Shown here piece after piece: positions 8,798 through 17,630 of a DNA stretch of 64,000 bases (the stretch's first letter is position 1; every line of letters starts with the position of its first letter). Source of the stretch: Devosiaceae bacterium (GTDB taxonomy: Bacteria; Pseudomonadota; Alphaproteobacteria; Rhizobiales; Devosiaceae); contig JAKISW010000012.1 of assembly GCA_021648375.1 (NCBI GenBank), positions 1 through 64,000 on the forward strand, read 5' to 3'. Below the pieces are notes generated by a model. It was not told where the DNA came from. It did no database searches and saw only the letters and a program-made list of their open reading frames with translations. The position numbers and the translations under genes were made by a program.

Positions 8798-9100
8798 ATG
8801 CTTTTGATTGACTGCCCCTATTGCAAAGAAATGCGGCCAGAGGTTGAATTTTCCCATGCTGGAGAAGCCCATATTGATCGACCCGCCGATCCTTCAAGTT
8901 TGAGTGATGAGGAATGGGAAAGTTTTCTTTTTCTTCGCTCCAACAGGGCGGGAATATGCTTTGAGCGCTGGTATCATATTCATGGTTGCGGGCGCTATTT
9001 TAACGCCGTGCGCAATAATGTGAGTGAAAAATTTATCCTTACCTATCCGGCGGGTCAAAAGCGACCCAGTGATGCACAAATTAAAGGCGCACTGAGTTGA
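8798..9100 (+). CDS. soxD: Sarcosine oxidase subunit delta
   Basis: The small (100-residue) delta subunit of sarcosine oxidase. It begins 'MLLIDCPYCKEMRPEVEF' with the CxxC pair that, with a later His and Cys ('HIHGCGRYFN'), forms the zinc site of the family. Length is normal. AGGGA about 10 nt upstream of the ATG is a reasonable ribosome-binding site. The stop codon overlaps the TTG start of soxA, so the two are translationally coupled, whereas 118 bp including a repeat separate it from soxB. Confidence 0.94.
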   Translation: MLLIDCPYCKEMRPEVEFSHAGEAHIDRPADPSSLSDEEWESFLFLRSNRAGICFERWYHIHGCGRYFNAVRNNVSEKFILTYPAGQKRPSDAQIKGALS

Positions 9101-12100
9101 GTGAATTTCGCACAGCAAAGGGCGGGCGCATTTGTCGTAAAACTCCGCTCAATTTCAGCTTTGATGGCCAATCTTATGCCGGGTTACAGGGCGATAGTCT
9201 GGCCTCTGCACTTTTGGCCAATGGTGTGCACTTTGTTGCACGATCCTATAAATATCACCGGCCGCGCGGCATTATGTCAGCAGGAACTGAAGAAGCCAGC
9301 GCACTGGTGGGCATTGATCGGGGGAAGGGGCGCTTTGATACCAGCACCCGTGCCACCACTCAGGAGCTTTTTGATGGGTTGAAGGCGCAAAGTCAGCATT
9401 GTTGGCCCTCCCTAAAGTTTGACGTTGGCGCGCTTACGGCTTTGGGCAGTCCGGTAATGTCAACCGGATTTTATTATAAAACCTTCATGTGGCCCAAGGC
9501 TTTTTGGGAGTGGGTTTATGAGCCAATACTTCGAAACCTTGCCGGGCTGGGGCGGGCGCCAAAAGAAATGGATCCTGATAATTATTCAAGCATTCATGCC
9601 CATTGTGATGTGCTGATTATTGGCGCAGGACCGGCCGGACTGGCAGCTGCGCTGGCCGCATCCCAAAGCGGGTCTAAAGTAATTCTTGTAGATGAGAATA
9701 ATGAAATTGGCGGTGATTTGTTGAACTGCCCTATTGCTCAAATTGATGGAACTAACAGTTGGGATTGGCTGGCTGAGACAGAAAAACAATTGGCATCACT
9801 CCCAAATGTAACAATTCTCACCCGCACCACGGCGTTTGGATATTATGATCAGAATTTTATTGGGGTAGTGCAAAAACTGAGTGATCATTTGGGTTCACTA
9901 GAAAACAAACCAGACAACAAAACACTGCGCGAGCGGCTTTGGAAAGTTCGCGCTAAGCGGGTTGTGCTGGCCACCGGATCAATCGAGAGGCCACTGGTGT
10001 TTGCCGGCAATGATCGGCCGGGCATCATGCTTGCCACAGCTGCCAAAACCTTTTTAAACCGCTACGGGGTAAAGGTCGGCAATCGTCCGCTTGTTATCAC
10101 TAATCATGACAGCGCCTATGAGAGCGCTTTTGATCTGGCAGAAGCCGGTGTCGAAGTGGCGGCCATCATTGATCGACGTGCAAAAATTTCGTCAAAACTG
10201 GTCGAGCAAGCCGGTAAAATGGGCATTGAAATTCTGTTGGGACACACAATTGTTCAAACCAGTGGCAAGCATCGCGTATGCTCGGTTCGTGCGGCACCCG
10301 TTGGAGAAAATGCATCGATACGAAAAATCAAATGCGATGCTGTGTTGATGTGCGGCGGCTGGACGCCAAGCGTGCATTTGTTTTCTCAATCGCGCGGTAC
10401 ATTGACGTGGCGGGATGACATTGGCGCCTATGTTCCCAATAATTATACTCAGGACGCAACTTCAGTAGGAGCCTGCAACGGTGATTTTTTGATGTCACAA
10501 TCCTTGAACAAAGGCGCTGTTGCCGGGCTGGAAGCTGCTGTGAGCGCTGGCGCAAAAGCTCCAAAATCAACTAGCTATAAAGTTGTAAACGAGGCTTTAA
10601 CTTCTGATATTCCAGTCGAAGAAATTGGAATTTTTTCAACAATCGGAGAGGGCAAGGCATTTGTTGATTTTCAACATGATGTAACAGCCAAAGACATTGG
10701 CCAGGCGGTGCGCGAGGGGTTTCATTCCATTGAACACATCAAGCGCTTTACCACCACCGGCATGGCCACCGATCAGGGCAAAACCTCCAACCTGAATGGA
10801 TTGGCCATAGCTTCTGCAGCACTTGAACGCCCTATAACTGAAGTCGGGTTGACTACGTTTCGCCCCCCCTATACGCCAACCTCGTTCGGGGTGTTGGCCG
10901 GGTATAGCCGTGGCGACCTGTTTGATGTGACTCGTAAAAGTCCTACCGAGAAGTGGGCGGAACAAAATGGTGCAGTGTTTGAGCCGGTAGGCCTGTGGCG
11001 CAGAGCCAGATATTTTCCAAAAACCGGCGAAAATATGCATGAGGCGGTAGCGCGCGAATGCAAAGCCACGCGAACCTCAATCGGGATTTCAGACGCCTCG
11101 ACATTGGGTAAAATTGAAGTCGTGGGGCCGGACGCCGCCGAATTTTTGAACCGTATCTATACCAATCCGTGGAGCAAACTTGGTGTTGGCCGGTGTCGCT
11201 ATGGGCTGATGCTGGGTGAGGACGGCTACATTTTTGATGATGGTGTTGTTGGTCGATTGAGCGAAGATCGCTTTCACGTCACCACCACCACAAGCGGCGC
11301 TCCACGGGTTTTTGCCAGAATGGAGGATTATCGGCAAACCGAATGGCCAGAATTAAAAGTCTGGCTTACTTCGATTACCGAACAATGGGCGGTCATCGCC
11401 CTTAACGGTCCCAATGTGCGCAAACTTATCGAGCCGTTTGTAGAAGGCATTGACTTCTCCAAAGATACTTTCCCCCATATGGCAATCCGCGAGGGAATGA
11501 TTTTTGGTGTGCCTACGAGGCTGTTTCGCGTCAGCTTTACCGGTGAATTAGGCTTTGAAGTCAATGTGCCCAGCGCCTATGGGCTTGGGGTGTGGCAACG
11601 GCTTATGGAGGCGGGGAAAAAGTTTGATATTGTGCCCTATGGCACAGAATCCCTGCACATGTTGCGGGCCGAAAAAGGGTATATTATTGTTGGTCAGGAA
11701 ACTGATGGCACCCAGACACCTGATGATATGGGCATGAATTGGGCTATTGGCAAAAAAAAGCAGGATTTTATCGGTAAGCGCTCATTGGTGCGCTCGGATA
11801 TGTTAGCTCCAAACCGCAAACAGCTGGTGGGACTGATGACAAATGATGCAAATATTGTGCTCGACGAAGGTGCGCAGATCATGGGCGAAAAATCCAACGT
11901 GATCCCTGCTAAAATGATTGGTCACATTACCTCCTCGTATTGGAGTGAGACCTTGCAGCATTCAATTGCGCTGGCGATAATTGATGGTGGGCGGGCGCGT
12001 ATGGGAGAAGAAATATATATTTCTATGCCCGGTGGTTTTTACCCAGCCCGAATTGTTGATCCGGTATTTTATGACCCGGAAGGGGAGCGACTAAATGTCT

Positions 12101-12102
12101 GA
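9097..12102 (+). CDS. soxA: Sarcosine oxidase subunit alpha
   Basis: The 1001-residue large subunit. Its order is an N-terminal ferredoxin-like region ('FDGQSYAGLQGDSLASALLA'), an NAD/FAD-binding domain beginning near residue 171 ('DVLIIGAGPAGLAAALAAS'), and a C-terminal aminomethyltransferase (GcvT-like, folate-binding) domain from about residue 628 to the end. The folate domain captures formaldehyde equivalents as 5,10-methylene-THF. The start is TTG at 9097, whose last two bases overlap the soxD stop; the next in-frame ATG would remove the conserved N-terminus. Length matches the family (about 960-1000). Confidence 0.95.
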   Translation: MSEFRTAKGGRICRKTPLNFSFDGQSYAGLQGDSLASALLANGVHFVARSYKYHRPRGIMSAGTEEASALVGIDRGKGRFDTSTRATTQELFDGLKAQSQHCWPSLKFDVGALTALGSPVMSTGFYYKTFMWPKAFWEWVYEPILRNLAGLGRAPKEMDPDNYSSIHAHCDVLIIGAGPAGLAAALAASQSGSKVILVDENNEIGGDLLNCPIAQIDGTNSWDWLAETEKQLASLPNVTILTRTTAFGYYDQNFIGVVQKLSDHLGSLENKPDNKTLRERLWKVRAKRVVLATGSIERPLVFAGNDRPGIMLATAAKTFLNRYGVKVGNRPLVITNHDSAYESAFDLAEAGVEVAAIIDRRAKISSKLVEQAGKMGIEILLGHTIVQTSGKHRVCSVRAAPVGENASIRKIKCDAVLMCGGWTPSVHLFSQSRGTLTWRDDIGAYVPNNYTQDATSVGACNGDFLMSQSLNKGAVAGLEAAVSAGAKAPKSTSYKVVNEALTSDIPVEEIGIFSTIGEGKAFVDFQHDVTAKDIGQAVREGFHSIEHIKRFTTTGMATDQGKTSNLNGLAIASAALERPITEVGLTTFRPPYTPTSFGVLAGYSRGDLFDVTRKSPTEKWAEQNGAVFEPVGLWRRARYFPKTGENMHEAVARECKATRTSIGISDASTLGKIEVVGPDAAEFLNRIYTNPWSKLGVGRCRYGLMLGEDGYIFDDGVVGRLSEDRFHVTTTTSGAPRVFARMEDYRQTEWPELKVWLTSITEQWAVIALNGPNVRKLIEPFVEGIDFSKDTFPHMAIREGMIFGVPTRLFRVSFTGELGFEVNVPSAYGLGVWQRLMEAGKKFDIVPYGTESLHMLRAEKGYIIVGQETDGTQTPDDMGMNWAIGKKKQDFIGKRSLVRSDMLAPNRKQLVGLMTNDANIVLDEGAQIMGEKSNVIPAKMIGHITSSYWSETLQHSIALAIIDGGRARMGEEIYISMPGGFYPARIVDPVFYDPEGERLNV

Positions 12103-12670
12103 GCAGATTGAAACCACTTTAAATCCGTTTAATCCGCTGGATGACATGAACCTTGATGCTGCACAGGGGCCTGACCTTATCATGCGTCCGATAGAGAATT
12201 GCGCCCGTTTCAATTTGCGTATTTCAATTGAACAGCTAAAAAAAGCTGCCGCCGCTTTTGGCATGGATATTCCGGATAGTGTTGGCTCCATGTCATCCAG
12301 GGCCGAAAAATATGCGCTTTGTCTTGGACCGGATGAATGGCTGTTGCTGGCACCGCAAAAATCCGCAGATGAAATCATTACCCGCTTTGCAAAATTGGCA
12401 AAAAACAATTCCCACTCTTTGGTGGATGTTTCTCATCGAACAATTGGTATTGAAATTAGCGGCTCTCTTGCACAATTAGCACTCAGCGCAGGGTGTCCGC
12501 TTGATCTTGAGAACATGCAAATTGGGCGCTGCACCAGAACCATTTTGGACAAGGCTGAAATAATTCTGATGAAGCTGGAGCAGCAACGCTATCGCCTGGA
12601 AGTTATACGCTCGTTTGCACCTTATGTTTGGAGTTTTCTGGAAAAATCCGGGCAGGACGCCAGAGCGTAA
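12095..12670 (+). CDS. soxG: Sarcosine oxidase subunit gamma
   Basis: The 191-residue gamma subunit. It shares the aminomethyltransferase-like fold ('CLGPDEWLLLAP', 'LVDVSHRTIGIEISG', 'LSAGCPLDL') and ends the sox operon. The ATG at 12095 overlaps the soxA stop by 8 bp, with AGGGGAG just upstream as ribosome-binding site. It completes a full soxBDAG set, so the cell should convert sarcosine (from creatine, glycine betaine or dimethylglycine) to glycine. glyA, which could use the methylene-THF formed, is in the window but far away. Confidence 0.93.
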   Translation: MSEQIETTLNPFNPLDDMNLDAAQGPDLIMRPIENCARFNLRISIEQLKKAAAAFGMDIPDSVGSMSSRAEKYALCLGPDEWLLLAPQKSADEIITRFAKLAKNNSHSLVDVSHRTIGIEISGSLAQLALSAGCPLDLENMQIGRCTRTILDKAEIILMKLEQQRYRLEVIRSFAPYVWSFLEKSGQDARA

Positions 12671-12673
12671 TAC

Positions 12674-12707
12674 CGGCAATGATTTTGCTGTTGTAATTGC
12701 ATTGCCG
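12674..12707 (+). terminator. Inverted repeat after soxG (possible terminator)
   Basis: Perfect 8-bp arms CGGCAATG (12674-12681) and CATTGCCG (12700-12707) with an 18-nt loop directly follow soxG. No T-run follows, so intrinsic termination is uncertain; it could also be a transcript-end stabiliser. It marks the likely boundary between the sox operon and the two-component genes. Confidence 0.4.
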
Positions 12708-12761
12708 TGTCATTCATTCCGCCGCACAATGGTGGCATGTAACATTGCAATCCAGTGCTGT

Positions 12762-12779
12762 GTTACAAATCGTTACAAA
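12762..12779 (+). promoter_or_regulatory. Tandem GTTACAAA half-sites upstream of the response-regulator gene
   Basis: GTTACAAA occurs at 12762-12769 and again at 12772-12779, one 10-bp helical turn apart, and the inverted half TGTAAC lies at 12738-12743. OmpR/PhoB-type regulators bind such 10-11 bp spaced direct repeats. The site is about 40 bp upstream of the regulator start, consistent with autoregulation. This is inference from spacing alone. Confidence 0.4.
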
Positions 12780-12819
12780 CTTTTGCTCCCAGCCTCATAA
12801 AATTGTGTATTTGTTAAGT

Positions 12820-13566
12820 ATGGGGAATAGTGGGGAAACATCTTCAGGGCATCTTTTGGTCGTCGATGACGATCGGGAAATCCGTGTGCTATTGAAACAA
12901 TTTCTTTCTCGTCAGGGATATCGCATTTCCACCGCCGCTGATGGCGAGGAGATGAACAAAGTTTTGGGCGACTGGCAAATTGATTTGATAATTTTGGATT
13001 TGATGTTGCCGGGTGAGGATGGACTTTCCATATGTCGCGAGCTTCGCAAAACTTCCAAAACACCCGTTGTTATGCTCACGGTGATGGGCGAAGAAAATGA
13101 TCGCATAAAAGGATTTAGCGGAGGGGCTGATGATTACATCGCCAAACCCTTTAATCCCCATGAATTGCTGGCCCGGATTAAAGCGGTATTGCGGCGCACC
13201 AATATGGTACCCCCCGCTTCGCAAAAGGCCTATGATCAGGTACTTTGTTTTGATACCTGGCGTCTTGATATCAGTGAGCGGCGTCTTACTTCCAACAGCG
13301 GCACTATGGTTGATCTCAGCACGGCTGAGTTTGACTTGCTGGCAGCTTTTGCCGAACGTCCCCAACAGATTCTATCTCGTGATCAATTGCTCGATCTTGC
13401 ACGCGGCATGGTAGAAATTCCATTTGATAGAAAAATTGATATGCAGGTTTCACGCCTGCGTCACAAAATTGAAGAAGATCCCAAACATCCCACGCTGATT
13501 CAAACCGTTCGCGGCGGCGGATATGTGTTCACAGCCAAGGTAACGTTGCAAGGTGTTGTGGAATGA
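12820..13566 (+). CDS. OmpR-family DNA-binding response regulator
   Basis: A 248-residue two-component regulator. The receiver domain has the acidic pocket 'VVDDD', the phospho-acceptor Asp in 'LIILDLMLPGEDG' (D60) and the Lys of 'DDYIAKPFNP' (K109). A winged-helix effector domain follows ('LSTAEFDLLAAFAERPQQILSRDQLLD', and the end 'TVRGGGYVFTA'). The ATG at 12820 is chosen because the receiver begins 10 residues later; upstream in-frame codons exist but add an unconserved leader. The sensor-kinase gene overlaps by 4 bp. Its targets are not known, but a haem-copper oxidase operon starts right after the kinase. Confidence 0.92.
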   Translation: MGNSGETSSGHLLVVDDDREIRVLLKQFLSRQGYRISTAADGEEMNKVLGDWQIDLIILDLMLPGEDGLSICRELRKTSKTPVVMLTVMGEENDRIKGFSGGADDYIAKPFNPHELLARIKAVLRRTNMVPPASQKAYDQVLCFDTWRLDISERRLTSNSGTMVDLSTAEFDLLAAFAERPQQILSRDQLLDLARGMVEIPFDRKIDMQVSRLRHKIEEDPKHPTLIQTVRGGGYVFTAKVTLQGVVE

Positions 13567-15368
13567 AAAACCTGCTGCCTGATACAATAGCTGTTAGAGC
13601 CATGGTGTTGCTGGTCGTTGGCCTTGCCTTCACCCACTTGGTCAGCAATCTTTTTTATTCCACCGATCGGGAAAGTGCATTGCTGACGGCAGGCGGTGGG
13701 CACGCTATTCAGTGGGTTGCAGCAACAGGCGCATTTGCAGACAAGGTTTCTCCGCAAGAATGGGAAACTATCGTAAAGACCGCAAATTCAGACAACAGAT
13801 TTGTTACCCTGACGGATGCTCCGGTGGTTCAAAAGACCGGTACTGACGATTGGAGAGATGAGGTTCTTGTTAGTGAATTGCGCAGGCAGGTGCCAGAAAA
13901 TCGAATTGCTAATTACCGTATTGCTTATGCACAGCACCTGTCTGGCTCAACTGAAATTGCTTATTGGCAGGAGGTTTTGTCAGATGAACAGCTTGAATTG
14001 CCCATGGAGATGGTGCTTGTTTCCCTAAGGCTGAACAATGGAATCTGGCTAAACGTAGCGGCCCCAATTCAATCCACTCCTCAGTTCTTTTCGGCCAGAC
14101 TTTGGCTATCGATGGCGGTAATGATAATTGCTGTTGTGATGATTTCTTATGTGATTGTCGGGCGCATGACCGCACCGCTTAAACAATTATCTGAGGCTGC
14201 GGAAAAACTTGGCACAGACGTGCAGGCACCGGCAATTCCTGAAACCGGGCCCGAAGAGGTACGCCGAACGGCCCATGCATTTAATGTCATGCAGAACCGT
14301 ATAAGAAGTTTTGTTCAGGATCGAACCCAGATGTTGGGGGCTATTGCCCACGATCTGGGAACTCCCATAACCCGCCTCAGGCTGCGTGCTGAATTTGTTG
14401 AAGACAAAAGCGTGCGCGAAAAAATGTTGCGCGACCTTGATGATATGCAACAGATGGTGGCCTCAACTCTGGCATTTATTCGAGAGGAATCAGCATCTGA
14501 ACCCAGGGCAGTTGTTGACCTTGGGTCTTTGCTGGCTCGCGTTTGTGACGATATTCAAGATGCAGGTGCCGACGTGGATCTGGCGGAGGCGCCTCGGGGA
14601 ATATTGCTGGAATGTGGCCCTATTGGTCTGCGCCGGGCGCTGGGCAATTTGATTGACAATGCAGCTAAATACGGAGAACGCGCCACGGTTTCATTGATTA
14701 GTGAAGTCGAAATGGTGCGAATAATTATCGACGACGATGGTCCGGGTATTCCTGAAGCGCGTCAGGGCGATGTATTTCAGCCATTTCGCCGTCTGGATGA
14801 TTCTCGCAACCAGAACATTGCCGGTACGGGGCTGGGACTTGCGATCGCCCGCACAATAGTGCGCGCCCATGGGGGTGATATTCGTATCAGTAACCGTCCG
14901 GAGGGTGGTTTGCGTGCTGAACTTCGCCTGCCGGTTTCCGGACAGATTGTGCAAACGAACGCATCTAAAAAACCCGTTGCAGGCCGTGTTTTTCCTGAGG
15001 TGAAAAATAATTCCAAGAAAAGTAATTCCAAGAAAAATAATTCCATGGATAGGGGCGCAAATAACTATCAGCGTGCACACCAATATGGTGCAGCCGGGGC
15101 TGCATCACTGGCATCTGGTAATCCTATTTCCATCCCTGAAAATGCATCTGTTGAAAGTTTACTTGCAGGTCAGTGGGACGATCGCAATGATTTATCCCGC
15201 AATCGGGCCAATATTGATTTTGAATTTGTGGATACTTCAGTTTCCGGTGGAACATTTGTTAAGCGCATGCCGGGATTTTCAGTAATTACCACAGTGGTGG
15301 CCAGCGTTAAAAGGCTGATCACAAGTGGCGAACACTATAAGCAGGCTGGTCGAAGGACCGGCCGTTAA
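13563..15368 (+). CDS. EnvZ-like membrane sensor histidine kinase with a long C-terminal extension
   Basis: A 601-residue kinase. One membrane helix lies at about residues 12-32 and a second at about 178-200, framing a periplasmic sensor region. HAMP (about 200-252), the H-box 'GAIAHDLGTPITRLRLR' with phospho-accepting H263, N-box 'NLIDNAAKYG', G-boxes 'DDGPGIP' and 'GTGLGLAIA' follow. The catalytic domain ends near residue 460. About 140 further residues, rich in Asn, Ser and Lys and without a recognisable domain, continue to the stop and contain three 5-residue repeats (15006-15050). The gene overlaps the regulator gene by 4 bp. Confidence 0.92.
   Translation: MKNLLPDTIAVRAMVLLVVGLAFTHLVSNLFYSTDRESALLTAGGGHAIQWVAATGAFADKVSPQEWETIVKTANSDNRFVTLTDAPVVQKTGTDDWRDEVLVSELRRQVPENRIANYRIAYAQHLSGSTEIAYWQEVLSDEQLELPMEMVLVSLRLNNGIWLNVAAPIQSTPQFFSARLWLSMAVMIIAVVMISYVIVGRMTAPLKQLSEAAEKLGTDVQAPAIPETGPEEVRRTAHAFNVMQNRIRSFVQDRTQMLGAIAHDLGTPITRLRLRAEFVEDKSVREKMLRDLDDMQQMVASTLAFIREESASEPRAVVDLGSLLARVCDDIQDAGADVDLAEAPRGILLECGPIGLRRALGNLIDNAAKYGERATVSLISEVEMVRIIIDDDGPGIPEARQGDVFQPFRRLDDSRNQNIAGTGLGLAIARTIVRAHGGDIRISNRPEGGLRAELRLPVSGQIVQTNASKKPVAGRVFPEVKNNSKKSNSKKNNSMDRGANNYQRAHQYGAAGAASLASGNPISIPENASVESLLAGQWDDRNDLSRNRANIDFEFVDTSVSGGTFVKRMPGFSVITTVVASVKRLITSGEHYKQAGRRTGR
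15006..15050 (+). repeat. 15-bp tandem repeat (x3) in the kinase C-terminal extension
   Basis: Three adjacent 15-bp units at 15006-15020, 15021-15035 and 15036-15050 encode NNSKK, SNSKK and NNSMD. Units 1 and 2 differ at one to two bases; unit 3 has diverged at its end. The repeat keeps the reading frame and lies in a probably disordered linker. Confidence 0.7.
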
Positions 15369-15414
15369 TATTTTAAGGGTCCGATTCCATGGACCAAATA
15401 AGGAGGACAATTGA

Positions 15415-16056
15415 ATGGAAAATGCATTAGGGATCTGGGGGCCACAGGCGATACTGATGGCCATCACCGCTTCCTTTACCGTGCTTGGAATGGTTATGTT
15501 GGTTTTAGCCATTTTGATGAAACGGCGTTGGAAGCCAAGCTATGCTTTTGAATTTGTTTTTATTGGCGTGATGATCGGTCTGGTAATTTATGCCGATTGG
15601 TCTTCGACAAATACTTACACTGCATATCAGCAGGATTTGAATGCCGAAGAAAGAGCGGTTGCCGGCAATTACGTTGGTGAGGGTGAAGATGCTTTTGATC
15701 GGGTGATTACTGTTATCACTTTTCAATGGGGCTTTGCTTTTATCAATGAAAATGATGAAATTGCCAGAAATGCGGCTGTTGTAGCCCCCGGAGAAAAGGT
15801 GCTTTTCAAGGTTGTTTCCAACGATGTGATTCACGGATTTAATATTCCTGTAGCCCAGATTACTGCAGAAATTGACCCGGATGAAAAACGGGAATTGTGG
15901 ATTAGGGCCCCGGATGAGCCGGGAAAATATTTAATCCAGTGCGTAAATTATTGTGGCGTCGGCCATACGCAAATGAAGGCGTGGCTGGTTGTTCAGGCAG
16001 ATATGTCTGATGCTGAAATGCAGAATATGGGAGAAAACGCAAATGACAACGCATGA
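15415..16056 (+). CDS. Haem-copper oxidase subunit II, ba3-like (CuA)
   Basis: A 213-residue subunit II with two membrane helices (about 11-35 and 43-62) and a periplasmic CuA cupredoxin domain. The ligands are H140 ('VIHGF'), C176, C180, H184 and M187 in 'CVNYCGVGHTQM'. The residue between the cysteines that is Glu in A-family oxidases is Asn here; the ba3 enzyme of Thermus has Gln, so the motif fits the B family. It accepts electrons from cytochrome c or a cupredoxin. A strong Shine-Dalgarno (AAGGAGGA at 15400) precedes it, and a small stem GGTCC/GGACC (15378-15395) lies just before that. Confidence 0.9.
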   Translation: MENALGIWGPQAILMAITASFTVLGMVMLVLAILMKRRWKPSYAFEFVFIGVMIGLVIYADWSSTNTYTAYQQDLNAEERAVAGNYVGEGEDAFDRVITVITFQWGFAFINENDEIARNAAVVAPGEKVLFKVVSNDVIHGFNIPVAQITAEIDPDEKRELWIRAPDEPGKYLIQCVNYCGVGHTQMKAWLVVQADMSDAEMQNMGENANDNA

Positions 16057-17617
16057 AGATAGCGCAATGCGCGCGGGCAATAAGCCCCACTGGAAGCCAG
16101 AAAATCTGGTAGGTAACATGTCACTAAAGGAGTTGTTATTCTCCAATGATTATCGCCACATTGCCTTAAAAGGCATATTCACATCGCTGATTATGCTCGC
16201 ACTTGGTGGTGCGTTTGCCATGATTTTCCGCTCCGAACTTATGGTGCCGGATGTGCAGATGTTGGGTGCCAAAGTCTATATGACCCTGATGACCCTGCAC
16301 GGCATGATTATGGTGTTTGGTTTCCTCATCCCCATGGTTGTGTCGATCTGTTACTATCTGGTGCCAAAAGTTCTTGGTACTGAACGACTTTATTGGGCCG
16401 GAGCTGCCCAATGGAGCTTTTGGATTTTGGTAGTTGCATTTTTGCTTTTGGTCATTGGCCGTCCTGACTTCACATGGACAGCCTATGCTCCTATGTCCTT
16501 TAGAACCGGTAACTCATTGATCTGGATGGGTCATGTGGCAATATTTCTGGTTGCGGTTTCCGAATTTCTTGCCGGGGCTGTTCTGGTTCGTAATGCGCTT
16601 TCAAGCAAAGGCGGCTGGAAAAATACTCCATTGATCGCCTGGGCTACCGGAACCGTTGGCCTGTTGTTCATGGTATCGACTTTTCCTTTGGCCTTTATTG
16701 GTCTTGGTCTGCTTGGCGATGGTATGGGAATTACAGCATTCTTTGATCCCTCAAGGGGCGGTAGCGTAAAATTCTTCCTTTACGTTTTCTGGACCTATGG
16801 TCACCCAGCGGTTTATCTGCCGTTTGTGCCGGCAATTGCCATTATCTACACGCTGATGCCAAGATTTCTTGGCTTCCCCATGTGGAGCTACTGGTCTGGG
16901 GTTGTTGCCTTTATTTTGTTGGCAATTGGCGCCATGCCCATTGGCCCTCACCACTTCCAGCCCCTGTATACCGTTTCAGGGCCATATGAGAGGTTTATCC
17001 AGATACTGACACTGCTTGTGTTTATACCCAGCGTCTTGCACGTGTTTAACTGGACAGCCACATTGTTTATGAAACCGATTCCCAAATCGGCGCGCAGGGC
17101 GGTGCCATTCAAGTTTATGGTGATGTCGATCGCCTTCATTGTTTATGGTGGTGCCACGGCGTTCCTCAATGCTCAGATTGCTCCAAATAGTGACTTTATC
17201 CATAATACCTATTGGATACCGGCTCACTTCCACGCCATGTTTGTTGGCTTTGTTGCCCAGATGGCTATTGCCGGATTTTATTATCTGTATCCGTACTTCA
17301 CAGGTCGAATGTATAATCAGTTCTTGGGCAATACCCACTTCTGGATGTGGCAGGTCGGCTTGTTTGTTCAGATAACGGGCATGTTTGTCGCCGGATATCT
17401 GTACTTCCCGCGCTGGGTCTATGATTATTTGGACACACCTGGATGGTCTATTCCTCAGATGTTTATCTCCATGGGCGGATTTTTGGTTGGTCTTGGATTT
17501 GTTATCTTTGTGATAAATCTGGCCTGGAGTGCAAAGCACGGCAAACCGGTAGCGGATGATCCATGGCCGGTAGAGCATGACGATGAAGCGGCACCTGCCG
17601 CAGCACCAGCAGAATAA
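16043..17617 (+). CDS. Haem-copper oxidase subunit I, B-family (ba3-like)
   Basis: A 524-residue catalytic subunit of terminal oxidase with 12 or more membrane helices. Low-spin haem ligand H86 ('LHGMIMVFG'), CuB ligands H254, H303 and H304, the cross-linking Tyr Y258 in 'GHPAVY', and haem ligands H395 and H397 in 'IPAHFHAMF' are visible. The helix X motif 'NTYWIPAHFH' resembles B-family enzymes rather than A-family ones, and the E286-type glutamate before GHP is absent. ATG 16043 overlaps subunit II by 14 bp; an earlier in-frame ATG at 15989 lies inside subunit II. The C-terminal tail is acidic and Ala/Pro-rich. Confidence 0.92.
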   Translation: MTTHEDSAMRAGNKPHWKPENLVGNMSLKELLFSNDYRHIALKGIFTSLIMLALGGAFAMIFRSELMVPDVQMLGAKVYMTLMTLHGMIMVFGFLIPMVVSICYYLVPKVLGTERLYWAGAAQWSFWILVVAFLLLVIGRPDFTWTAYAPMSFRTGNSLIWMGHVAIFLVAVSEFLAGAVLVRNALSSKGGWKNTPLIAWATGTVGLLFMVSTFPLAFIGLGLLGDGMGITAFFDPSRGGSVKFFLYVFWTYGHPAVYLPFVPAIAIIYTLMPRFLGFPMWSYWSGVVAFILLAIGAMPIGPHHFQPLYTVSGPYERFIQILTLLVFIPSVLHVFNWTATLFMKPIPKSARRAVPFKFMVMSIAFIVYGGATAFLNAQIAPNSDFIHNTYWIPAHFHAMFVGFVAQMAIAGFYYLYPYFTGRMYNQFLGNTHFWMWQVGLFVQITGMFVAGYLYFPRWVYDYLDTPGWSIPQMFISMGGFLVGLGFVIFVINLAWSAKHGKPVADDPWPVEHDDEAAPAAAPAE

Positions 17618-17630
17618 GGAGGGTGAAATT

